Source of the DNA: JBAZDC01 sp041654595
Lineage (GTDB): Bacteria; Pseudomonadota; Gammaproteobacteria; Burkholderiales; Burkholderiaceae_B
Assembly (NCBI GenBank): GCA_964551305.1
Contig: CAZKBT010000080.1
Coordinates: forward strand, 1 to 13,010
DNA: 13,010 bases
Reading direction: 5' to 3'
The notes under the pieces: model-generated
The model's database searches: none
What the model was told of the DNA's origin: nothing
The model's input: the letters and a program-made list of their open reading frames with translations, nothing else
Shown: in pieces, positions 7,203 through 13,010 of the stretch
Layout of the letters: each line of letters begins with the position of its first letter
Numbering within the stretch: position 1 is the first letter of the stretch
Position numbers and translations under genes: made by a program

Positions 7203-7227
7203 TTGACAAGTTTATCGTAATGTCCAT
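7185..7227. repeat. 43-bp near-palindrome downstream of metE
   Basis: Two nested dyads share the same centre, base A7206: an outer pair ATGGACA (7185-7191) / TGTCCAT (7221-7227) and an inner ACTTG-A-CAAGT (7201-7211). Between them four more positions pair, so 17 of 21 base pairs match, plus one G-T. It lies wholly in the 74-bp gap between metE and the DUF2889 gene. There is no T-tract after it, so it is not an ordinary intrinsic terminator. It may be an operator, a 3' hairpin protecting the metE message, or a protein-binding dyad. The structure is seen; the role is unknown. Confidence 0.7.
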
Positions 7228-7239
7228 TTCGATCCGTCA

Positions 7240-7812
7240 ATGCCGCTTCCTTCGCCAGACATCGCTCGCGAGCCTCTGCACACGCGCAATATTTGCGTGC
7301 AGTCGTTCATTCGTGAAGATGGCCAATGGGACATCGAAGCCGAACTGATCGATACCAAGGCTTACGATTTCTCCAGACAGGACGGCTCGATTTTCCCCGC
7401 TGGCAAGGCGGTGCATCACATGCATTTGCGCGTCACGATAGACGCGGAATTCACCATCACCGCAGCCGTGGCGAATTACGACGCCGCTCCCTACAACGGC
7501 TCCTGCGCGGTCATCGCCCCGGCATACCAGGGCTTGGTCGGCTTGAATTTGCTGCGCAATTTTCGCCAAGCCGTCAAAGAGCGCTTCGAACGCACGGCCG
7601 GCTGTACCCATTTGACCGAATTATCCTATGTCCTGCCCACGGTGGCGGTTCAGACCATGGCCAAGCATCGGAAGCAGCCGGCTGGCAAGAAGAACCGCCG
7701 GCCCTTTCAGCTCGACGGCTGCCATGCTTTGCGCTTGGACGGCGCGGTGGTCGAAAAGATGTATCCGCAATGGTATGTCGCGCCGCGGCATGAGGGCGCC
7801 CAATGCGAATGA
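7240..7812 (+). CDS. DUF2889 family protein
   Basis: A conserved protein of 190 residues and unknown function. The family pattern can be followed from HTRNICVQSFIREDGQWDIE (about 14-33), through ELIDTKAYDF and the conserved block MHLRVTIDAEFTITAAVANYD, to the cysteine-histidine segment AGCTHLTELSY near 125. No signal peptide or membrane segment is seen, so it is probably cytoplasmic. The start is the first ATG before the conserved part and has no clear ribosome site; a later start would cut into the conserved region. The C-terminal 45 residues are basic and less typical. It lies between metE and sucC; the approximately 100-bp spacer to sucC makes joint transcription uncertain. Such genes occur beside sucCD in related betaproteobacteria as far as I recall, but no role in the TCA cycle is shown. 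Confidence 0.85.
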   Translation: MPLPSPDIAREPLHTRNICVQSFIREDGQWDIEAELIDTKAYDFSRQDGSIFPAGKAVHHMHLRVTIDAEFTITAAVANYDAAPYNGSCAVIAPAYQGLVGLNLLRNFRQAVKERFERTAGCTHLTELSYVLPTVAVQTMAKHRKQPAGKKNRRPFQLDGCHALRLDGAVVEKMYPQWYVAPRHEGAQCE

Positions 7813-7840
7813 CGTCACGAACCCGGCTCTATGGCGGTGG

Positions 7841-7860
7841 TCTGGTCGCGCGCGACCGGA
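7841..7860. repeat. GC palindrome and pyrimidine tract before sucC
   Basis: A 20-bp palindrome with nine of ten pairs matching, whose core GGTCGCGCGCGACC (7844-7857) is perfect. It is followed by CCGG (7856-7859) that can pair with CCGG at 7871-7874, then by a T-rich pyrimidine tract at 7876-7903. It might be a weak terminator for the DUF2889 gene, an operator of sucCD, or part of the sucC leader. No clear sucCD promoter boxes were found in 7813-7913. Confidence 0.4.
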
Positions 7861-7913
7861 TGTCGACGGCCCGGCTTTTCTTTTTCTTTCTTCTCCGTTT
7901 CTACAGGTAAACA

Positions 7914-9074
7914 ATGAAAATTCACGAGTATCAAGGCAAGGAACTGCTAAAGAAGTATGGCGTCACTGTGCCGCGCGGGTTGCCTGCTTTTTCCGTCGAT
8001 GAGGCTGTTGCCGCGGCGGAAAAGCTGGGCGGTCCGGTCTGGGTCGTCAAGGCGCAAATTCATGCGGGCGGCCGAGGCAAGGGCGGCGGCGTGAAGCTGG
8101 CTCGCTCGATGGACGAAGTCCGCCAGTTGGCCTCCGAGATCCTGGGCATGCAGCTGGTGACGCACCAAACGGGTCCCGAGGGCCAGAAGGTGCGCCGCCT
8201 GCTGATCGAAGAAGGCGCCGACATCAAGAAAGAATATTACGTGGGCATCGTCACCGACCGCGCCTCGCAGCGCGTGTGCGTCATGGCCTCCAGCGAAGGC
8301 GGCATGGACGTCGAGGAAGTCGCTGAAAAGACCCCCGAAAAAATACTCAAGGTGTTCGTCGACCCGCAAGCCGGCCTGACCGACGCCGAAGCATCCGAGC
8401 TGGCTCGTGGCATTGGCGTTCCCGAAACGTCGGTGCCCAAGGCCGCCGCTGAATTCCAGAAGCTGTATCAGGCCTATTGGGACACGGATGCGTCGCTCGC
8501 CGAAATCAACCCGCTGATCCTGACCGGCTCGGGCGACATCATCGCATTGGACGCGAAGTTCAATTTCGATGCCAACGCTTTGTTCCGCCATCCCGACATC
8601 GTCGCGTATCGCGATCTCGACGAGGAAGACCCCGCTGAAATCGAAGCCAGCAAGTTCGACCTGGCCTACATCCAGTTGGATGGCAATATCGGCTGCCTGG
8701 TCAATGGCGCCGGCCTGGCCATGGCGACCATGGACACCATCAAGCTGTTTGGCGGAGAACCTGCCAACTTCCTGGACGTGGGCGGCGGCGCCACTGCCGA
8801 GAAAGTCACCGAAGCCTTCAAAATCATGCTCAAGAACGAGGGCGTCAAAGCCATCCTCGTCAATATCTTCGGCGGCATCATGCGATGCGACGTGATCGCC
8901 GAAGGCGTCATCAGCGCGTGCAAGGCCGTCAACTTGAGCGTGCCGCTGGTGGTTCGCATGAAGGGCACCAATGAAGAGCTCGGCAAGAAAATGCTGGCCG
9001 AGTCGGGACTGCCCATCATCAGCGCGGACACCATGGCGGAAGCCGCAACCAAAGTCGTCGCGGCGGCCAAATAA
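7914..9074 (+). CDS. sucC: Succinyl-CoA synthetase (ADP-forming), beta subunit
   Basis: The beta subunit of the TCA cycle enzyme that converts succinyl-CoA and ADP plus phosphate to succinate, CoA and ATP; it carries the ATP-grasp fold and the succinate site. The product has 386 residues, as expected (E. coli 388). MKIHEYQGKELLKKYGV is the canonical start. KAQIHAGGRGKGGGVKLA lies in the ATP-grasp part. The C-terminal half has GNIGCLVNGAG from residue 257 and NIFGGIMRCDVIAEG from 317, both highly conserved. ATG 7914 is preceded by AGG at 7905-7907 with good spacing. sucD begins 23 bases after the stop, so the two are cotranscribed and the subunits made together. No sdh or suc dehydrogenase genes are next to it, unlike in E. 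coli. Confidence 0.99.
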   Translation: MKIHEYQGKELLKKYGVTVPRGLPAFSVDEAVAAAEKLGGPVWVVKAQIHAGGRGKGGGVKLARSMDEVRQLASEILGMQLVTHQTGPEGQKVRRLLIEEGADIKKEYYVGIVTDRASQRVCVMASSEGGMDVEEVAEKTPEKILKVFVDPQAGLTDAEASELARGIGVPETSVPKAAAEFQKLYQAYWDTDASLAEINPLILTGSGDIIALDAKFNFDANALFRHPDIVAYRDLDEEDPAEIEASKFDLAYIQLDGNIGCLVNGAGLAMATMDTIKLFGGEPANFLDVGGGATAEKVTEAFKIMLKNEGVKAILVNIFGGIMRCDVIAEGVISACKAVNLSVPLVVRMKGTNEELGKKMLAESGLPIISADTMAEAATKVVAAAK

Positions 9075-9097
9075 GAACTTGCAAGGATTTTGTACAC

Positions 9098-9979
9098 ATG
9101 TCGATTCTGATCAATAAAGACACGAAAGTCATTACTCAAGGCATCACCGGCAAGACCGGGCAGTTTCACACACGGATGTGCCGCGAGTATGCCAACGGCA
9201 AAGAGGCTTTTGTAGCCGGCGTAAATCCCAAGAAGGCCGGCGAGGATTTCGAGGGCATTCCCATCTACGCGTCGGTCAAGGACGCCAAAAGCGCCACGGG
9301 CGCGACGGTCTCGGTCATTTACGTGCCGCCCGCCGGCGCCGCTGCCGCCATCTGGGAAGCGGTCGAAGCCGACCTGGACCTGGCCATCTGCATTACCGAA
9401 GGCATCCCCGTTCGCGACATGCTGGAAGTCCGCAACCGCATGCGCGCCGAAAATCGCAAAACTCTGCTCTTGGGGCCGAACTGCCCGGGCTTGATCACGC
9501 CCGACGAAATCAAGATCGGCATCATGCCGGGCCACATTCACCGCAAGGGCCGCATCGGCATCGTCAGCCGTTCAGGCACTTTGACGTACGAAGCCGTGGC
9601 GCAGGTAACCGAGCTCGGCCTGGGTCAATCCAGCGCGGTCGGCATCGGCGGCGATCCGATCAACGGCCTGAAGCATATCGACGTCTTGCGCATGTTCAAT
9701 GATGATCCGGATACGGATGCGGTGATCATGATCGGCGAAATCGGCGGCCCGGACGAAGTCGATGCCGCGCGTTGGGCGAAGGACAATATGAAGAAGCCGG
9801 TCGTGGGCTTCATCGCGGGCGTGACAGCTCCCGCGGGCAAACGCATGGGCCATGCCGGCGCGCTGATTTCGGGTGGCGCGGATACGGCCGATGCCAAGCT
9901 TGAGGTGATGGAGGCGTGCGGTATCCGTACCACGCGCAACCCGTCCGAAATGGGCAAATTGCTCAAGTCCATACTATAG
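9098..9979 (+). CDS. sucD: Succinyl-CoA synthetase, alpha subunit
   Basis: The alpha subunit binds CoA in its N-terminal Rossmann domain and carries the histidine that is phosphorylated during catalysis. The product has 293 residues, close to the usual 289-295. The CoA site region is ITQGITGKTGQFHTR near the start, the motif LLLGPNCPGLITPDEIKIG lies at mid-length, and the active-site histidine is H252 in MGHAGALISGG. AAGGA at 9083-9087, ten bases before ATG, serves as ribosome site. It follows sucC directly. An inverted repeat begins 11 bases after the stop and may end or stabilise the transcript. Confidence 0.99.
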   Translation: MSILINKDTKVITQGITGKTGQFHTRMCREYANGKEAFVAGVNPKKAGEDFEGIPIYASVKDAKSATGATVSVIYVPPAGAAAAIWEAVEADLDLAICITEGIPVRDMLEVRNRMRAENRKTLLLGPNCPGLITPDEIKIGIMPGHIHRKGRIGIVSRSGTLTYEAVAQVTELGLGQSSAVGIGGDPINGLKHIDVLRMFNDDPDTDAVIMIGEIGGPDEVDAARWAKDNMKKPVVGFIAGVTAPAGKRMGHAGALISGGADTADAKLEVMEACGIRTTRNPSEMGKLLKSIL

Positions 9980-9989
9980 AAAAAGAGGC

Positions 9990-10015
9990 GCCGGACGGTG
10001 TTCAAACCGTTCGGC
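9990..10015 (+). terminator. Hairpin after sucD, possible terminator
   Basis: GCCGGACGGT (9990-9999) and ACCGTTCGGC (10006-10015) form a 10-bp stem with one G-U pair and a six-base loop, GTTCAA. The plus strand lacks a T-run after the stem, so it is not a standard intrinsic terminator for sucCD; it may act as a processing or stabilising 3' end. Read on the minus strand, the stem is followed by CGCCTCTTTTTC, which looks more like a terminator, although no minus-strand gene is present. Confidence 0.5.
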
Positions 10016-10235
10016 TCCCATATCCCGCGTTTCCCGGCTTGAGTTTTGCTGAATGACGGAATGAGGTCGCGGGGCAAGCTCGTGCCGTTTGGCGACACGG
10101 CACCGTGGTTATCCGGGCCGGGCGACGAAAGGGGCAATAGAATGGAAGGCAGGGAAGCGGCGGGCCGCGGCATCGATTCGATGCACGCCAGGCTTTAACG
10201 GGCTCGTTCATAGTCGGCCAACACGGAAAAAGAAA
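10016..10235 (+). other. Gene-free leader region of the TerC-family gene
   Basis: No credible coding sequence was seen here; the reading frame open upstream of the TerC gene has no family similarity. The stretch holds two dyads: GTGCCGT (10082-10088) with ACGGCAC (10097-10103), an 8-base loop; and GCATCGA-T-TCGATGC (10170-10184), which is perfect. No convincing promoter pair was identified. TerC-family genes are often under a manganese riboswitch; I see GAAAGGGGCAATAG at 10127-10140, which resembles its GGGGAGUAG loop only weakly. Confidence 0.4.
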
Positions 10236-10958
10236 ATGCTTGAATTCGTGCAGACGCTCCATTGGGGGGCACTAGTCCAGATCATCATCATCGACATCCT
10301 GCTTGGCGGCGACAACGCCGTGGTCATTGCGCTGGCCTGTCGAAATCTGGAAAAGACGCGGCGAATGCAAGGCATCCTGTGGGGCACGGCCGGCGCCATC
10401 TTTTTGCGCGTGGTGCTGATCGCATTCGCGTTGACGTTGCTGGAAATTCCGTTCCTCAAGCTTGCGGGCGGCGCATTGCTGATCTGGATCGGCATCAAGC
10501 TGCTGGTGCCGGAAGAAGACGCGCACGGTAATATAAAGGGCGGGAGCTCGGTACTGACCGCCGTCAAGACCATTATCATCGCGGACTTCGTGATGAGCCT
10601 GGACAACGTCATCGCCATTGCCGGGGCCGCCCAGAACACGCATCTGGATCATCAGCTCTACTATGTGGCCTTCGGCCTGATCGTGAGCGTGCCCATCATC
10701 GTGTGGGGCAGCACGCTGGTGTTGAAACTGATCGATCGTTTCCCTTTCGTCGTCACCCTCGGCGCAGGCTTGCTGGGTTGGATCGCGGGGGGTATGCTAG
10801 TAACCGATGTCTTTGTGGTAAATCAATTCGGCCCACCCGAGGCAATGGTTAAAATCGCCGTTGAAATCGCCGGCGCCTTGCTCGTCATCGGCTTGGGTAA
10901 ATGGATCGCCGGCCGCCGCAAAGCCACCTCTAAGGATAACGTTCATGGGTCTGTTTAA
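10236..10958 (+). CDS. TerC-family (YjbE-type) integral membrane protein
   Basis: A multi-span inner-membrane protein of 240 residues from the TerC/Alx/YkoY group; several members export manganese or supply metal to exported proteins, but the substrate here is inferred. The protein shows the family's internal duplication: DILLGGDNAVVIALA at 20-34 and DFVMSLDNVIAIAGA at 117-131, each with two aspartates and an asparagine inside a membrane helix (D20/D26 and D117/D123). About seven hydrophobic segments can be seen, with a short charged loop at about 91-105. The start at 10236 matches the family N-terminus; GGAA lies about eight bases upstream. Its last codons overlap the next small gene by 14 bases. 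It heads the run that continues into hemC and hemD, so it may share their transcript. Confidence 0.9.
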   Translation: MLEFVQTLHWGALVQIIIIDILLGGDNAVVIALACRNLEKTRRMQGILWGTAGAIFLRVVLIAFALTLLEIPFLKLAGGALLIWIGIKLLVPEEDAHGNIKGGSSVLTAVKTIIIADFVMSLDNVIAIAGAAQNTHLDHQLYYVAFGLIVSVPIIVWGSTLVLKLIDRFPFVVTLGAGLLGWIAGGMLVTDVFVVNQFGPPEAMVKIAVEIAGALLVIGLGKWIAGRRKATSKDNVHGSV

Positions 10959-11070
10959 ATCGTCCGACCGCAGTAAAAATGAATCCGGCCTGTCGCTGCT
11001 GCAAGGGCTGCTCATCCTGGCGATCATCGGCATCGTTGCCACGGTCGTCATCAAGCAGTTCCTGCTATAA
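10945..11070 (+). CDS. 41-residue single-span peptide, pilin-helix-like
   Basis: A small membrane peptide of unknown function. ATG 10945 has a strong ribosome site, AAGGA at 10932-10936, eight bases upstream inside the end of the TerC gene, and its stop is two bases before the hemC start; this tight fit argues for a real gene. The sequence begins with a charged stretch of 14 residues (basic K5, R9, K11), then a glycine and a hydrophobic helix to the end. That helix, GLSLLQGLLILAIIGIVAT, aligns without gaps to the type IV pilin start GFTLIELMIVVAIIGILAA, including the glycine at -1 and the AIIGI core, but has glutamine where pilins have Glu5. There is no globular domain. It may be a relic of a pilin, a pilin mimic, or an unrelated membrane microprotein that looks alike because of composition. 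Confidence 0.75.
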   Translation: MGLFKSSDRSKNESGLSLLQGLLILAIIGIVATVVIKQFLL

Positions 11071-11072
11071 GC

Positions 11073-12053
11073 ATGGCGGAGGCCGTCGATACGCTGGTCA
11101 TAGCGACCCGCGCCAGCAGGCTTGCGCTTTGGCAGGCTGAACACGTACGCGATTTGTTGCAGGGGTTTTATCCCGATTGCCAGGTCTGCTTGCTGACCAT
11201 GACGACGCGTGGAGACCAGATACTGGACCGTAGCCTTTCCAAGGTCGGCGGCAAGGGCCTGTTCGTCAAGGAGCTCGAGAACGCCTTGCTCGACGGCAGG
11301 GCGGATTTGGCGGTGCATTCCTTGAAGGATGTGCCGGTCGATCTGCCCAGCGAGTTCGAGCTGTCCACCATTCTGGAGCGAGACGATCCCCGCGACGCCT
11401 TCGTCTCGAACGAGTACGCCGGCCTGGATGCCCTGCCCAGCGGCGCCGTGGTGGGCACGTCCAGCCTGCGCAGGGAATCCCAGCTGCGCCAGCGCTATCC
11501 GCATCTGGTGGTGCAGCCTTTGCGCGGCAACCTCGATACCCGGCTAAGCAAGCTCGACAGGGGCGACTATGCGGCCATCATCCTGGCCGCCGTCGGCTTG
11601 AAACGCCTGGGGCTGGGCGCGCGCATCCGGGCATACCTGCCCATAGAACATAGCCTGCCCGCCGCGGGGCAGGGCGCCCTGGGCATAGAGATTCTGGCGA
11701 ACCGGCCATGTCTGCGCGAGAAACTGGCGCCTTTGGCTTGTCCTTCCACGACGGCCTGCGCGCTGGCCGAGCGGGCCGTCTCCAGGACTCTGGGCGGATC
11801 GTGCCAGGTGCCGCTGGCTGCTTACGCGAGTCCGGACGGGAATCGGCTCAAGATCGAAGGCCTGGTGGCGGAACCCGATGGCTCGCGTATCCTGCGCGCT
11901 TCCATAACAGGCCCGATCGGCGAGGCCGAGCAGCTGGGCGGCCGCTTGGCGCAGCAGCTGCTGGACCAAGGGGCCGATGGCATCTTGTCCGCGCTCGGCG
12001 GAGAAAACCATGAGCACGACGGTCGTTCTCACGCGCCCACGGGGCAAAAATGA
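11073..12053 (+). CDS. hemC: Porphobilinogen deaminase (hydroxymethylbilane synthase)
   Basis: Cytoplasmic enzyme that joins four porphobilinogen molecules into hydroxymethylbilane, the linear precursor of haem. The product has 326 residues, a little over the usual 305-315. Family blocks: RASRLALWQAEHV near the start, LSKVGGKGLFVKELENALL, HSLKDVP with the catalytic aspartate D86 (E. coli D84), GTSSLRR at 128-134, PLRGNLDTRL, and LGGSCQVPLAAY with C244 that holds the dipyrromethane cofactor (E. coli C242). The extra C-terminal residues, including GGENHEHDGRSH, come from the stretch overlapping hemD and are probably not structurally important. No good ribosome site precedes ATG 11073; the preceding small gene ends two bases earlier, so translation is probably coupled. 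Confidence 0.98.
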   Translation: MAEAVDTLVIATRASRLALWQAEHVRDLLQGFYPDCQVCLLTMTTRGDQILDRSLSKVGGKGLFVKELENALLDGRADLAVHSLKDVPVDLPSEFELSTILERDDPRDAFVSNEYAGLDALPSGAVVGTSSLRRESQLRQRYPHLVVQPLRGNLDTRLSKLDRGDYAAIILAAVGLKRLGLGARIRAYLPIEHSLPAAGQGALGIEILANRPCLREKLAPLACPSTTACALAERAVSRTLGGSCQVPLAAYASPDGNRLKIEGLVAEPDGSRILRASITGPIGEAEQLGGRLAQQLLDQGADGILSALGGENHEHDGRSHAPTGQK

Positions 12054-12816
12054 GGCTTTGGAGGCTGCGCTTGCCGGGCGCGGCCTCAATGTACTGACGC
12101 TCCCGGCATTGACCATCGAGCCTTGCCCCGACGCCGCCGATGCCGTCTTGCCGCGCCCGGGCGACTACGATCTGGTGGTTTTCGTCAGCGGCCGGGCTTT
12201 CCAGTCTTATCTTGCCTTGTCGTCGGCGCGCGGCGAGCCGATCGTCCGTTGGCCGGCCGCGACCTGGGCGGCCACCGTGGGCGCCGCCAGCGCCGCCGCG
12301 CTGCGGCGAAGCGGAATCGTGCCCGACGGGCGCATACTGCATCCCGATCATGCCTCATCCCAGGATTCCGAGGGGTTATGGACGGTGCTCGAGCCGTACC
12401 TGGACGACATGAAGCGCATACTGATCGTTCGGGGGCAGGCGGGGCGGGAATGGCTGGGCGAGAGGCTGGAAGCGGCGGGAAAGCAGGTGTCCCGCTATAG
12501 CGCCTATCAGCGCGTGCCCGCCGTGTGGAGTAAAGCTCAGACTATGGCGTTACGCGGCGGTGGCCCGGTCGTGTTCGTGGCGACCAGCGCGCAAGGACTC
12601 GATGCCATCCAGGAGAACGTCCGGCGCCTGGGCTTGCATACCGTCTGGGAGCATGCGAAATTCGTCGTCATACACGAGAGAATAGCGAAGCGTTTACAAT
12701 CGGCCATGAAGGCTCAAGATACAAATAGCCGTCCAGCCTTTCGCGTTTGCGCGCCTTGCGATCGGGCGATCGTCCAGGCCGTCGTTTCACTGGTGTCTCC
12801 CTACCCAAGTTCATAG
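12010..12816 (+). CDS. hemD: Uroporphyrinogen-III synthase
   Basis: Cyclises hydroxymethylbilane with inversion of ring D to uroporphyrinogen III, the branch point to haem, sirohaem and cobalamin. The product has 268 residues, typical for the family. HemD proteins are poorly conserved; here the start STTVVLTRPRGKNEALEAAL, the DLVVFVSGRAFQSY segment, ILIVRGQAGREWLGERLEAAG and VVFVATSAQGLDAI fit the two-lobed fold. ATG 12010 was chosen over an in-frame upstream start because GGAG at 12000-12003 lies six bases before it and the conserved part begins here. It overlaps the end of hemC by 44 bases in another frame, supporting coupled translation and a joint role. hemX follows after 15 bases. Confidence 0.95.
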   Translation: MSTTVVLTRPRGKNEALEAALAGRGLNVLTLPALTIEPCPDAADAVLPRPGDYDLVVFVSGRAFQSYLALSSARGEPIVRWPAATWAATVGAASAAALRRSGIVPDGRILHPDHASSQDSEGLWTVLEPYLDDMKRILIVRGQAGREWLGERLEAAGKQVSRYSAYQRVPAVWSKAQTMALRGGGPVVFVATSAQGLDAIQENVRRLGLHTVWEHAKFVVIHERIAKRLQSAMKAQDTNSRPAFRVCAPCDRAIVQAVVSLVSPYPSS

Positions 12817-12831
12817 GATTACAATCTCGCC

Positions 12832-13010
12832 ATGACTGATAAAAAATCCGAGATCCCGCCTATCGTTCAGGCATCTGCAACCGAAAAGGGCAGGCCTGAC
12901 GACCCCAAGCAAGCCGCATCTCCGGATACGGCCAGGGTCGCGGAGCCGTCCAGGGACAAAAGACGTACTTCCGCCCTGACGCCCGTCCTGCTCGTGTTGG
13001 TGCTCGCGTC
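12832..13010 (+). CDS. hemX: HemX-like protein, N-terminal part only
   Basis: The open frame starts 15 bases after hemD and runs off the right edge; 59 codons are visible. It shows a polar, proline- and charge-rich cytoplasmic head of about 45 residues, then basic residues (RDKRR) and the beginning of a membrane helix (LTPVLLVLVLA from about 49). This layout and the position after hemD match HemX of proteobacterial hem operons, often labelled uroporphyrinogen-III C-methyltransferase although that activity is doubtful. AGGA at 12815-12818 is a somewhat distant ribosome site. The name rests mainly on context. Confidence 0.7.
   Translation, partial: MTDKKSEIPPIVQASATEKGRPDDPKQAASPDTARVAEPSRDKRRTSALTPVLLVLVLA

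Noticed and set aside
8666..9541. A 291-codon minus-strand frame spanning sucC and sucD
   Set aside because: It is a reverse-strand shadow of two real genes, with no family resemblance and no ribosome site or promoter context.
10089..10235. N-terminal extension of the TerC-family protein by 49 residues
   Set aside because: The added part is basic and unlike the family. MLEFVQTLHWGALVQ at 10236 is the usual start directly before the first membrane helix.
10120..10235. yybP-ykoY manganese riboswitch before the TerC gene
   Set aside because: Only a GAAAGGGG stretch resembles the conserved loop; I could not place the second conserved loop or the closing stem. Kept as a question, not annotated as a riboswitch.
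1..13010. A novel defence, mobile or biosynthetic system
   Set aside because: Nearly all long genes are recognised core functions with normal gene order. No transposase, integrase, toxin-antitoxin pair, direct repeat array or composition break was found.

Overview
The window reads as a chromosomal core region of a GC-rich betaproteobacterium, most likely of the Alcaligenaceae (Bordetella, Achromobacter or a relative). This rests on four things: high GC coding sequence on both strands, an E. coli-type LexA box in front of recA, the neighbourhood (TctDE-type two-component pair / recA-recX / DUF2889 gene-sucCD / TerC gene / hemCD-hemX), and the protein sequences. The genus assignment is inference. 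No mobile element, CRISPR array, tRNA or rRNA was seen, and most genes are housekeeping.

Layout, left to right. On the minus strand lies a two-component pair: a response regulator (1191-1880) followed by its sensor histidine kinase (start at 1151, running off the left edge). A divergent 219-bp spacer holds a near-consensus LexA operator, a TATAAT -10 box and a leader with inverted repeats ending in eight T. Then come recA and recX on the plus strand. recX meets metR (minus strand) tail to tail with one base between them. metR is divergent from metE, and their AT-rich spacer carries a perfect 19-bp dyad that is probably the MetR box. After metE comes a striking 43-bp near-palindrome, then a DUF2889 gene and the succinyl-CoA synthetase genes sucC and sucD. 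A hairpin follows sucD, then a 220-bp gene-free stretch with two further dyads.

The right end is a tightly packed plus-strand operon: a TerC-family membrane protein, a 41-residue membrane peptide that resembles the N-terminal helix of a type IV pilin, hemC, hemD and the start of hemX. The first four genes overlap or nearly touch, so translational coupling is likely.

How the genes work together: RecA and RecX form the SOS recombinase and its modulator; MetR with MetE performs the B12-independent last step of methionine synthesis; SucCD is a TCA cycle enzyme that makes or uses succinyl-CoA; HemC and HemD convert porphobilinogen to uroporphyrinogen III. The observations most worth following are the mini-pilin-like ORF between the TerC gene and hemC, the 43-bp dyad between metE and the DUF2889 gene, the recA leader, and a suspicious reading frame in the kinase N-box at the left edge. 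I did not find a clear multi-gene undescribed system.
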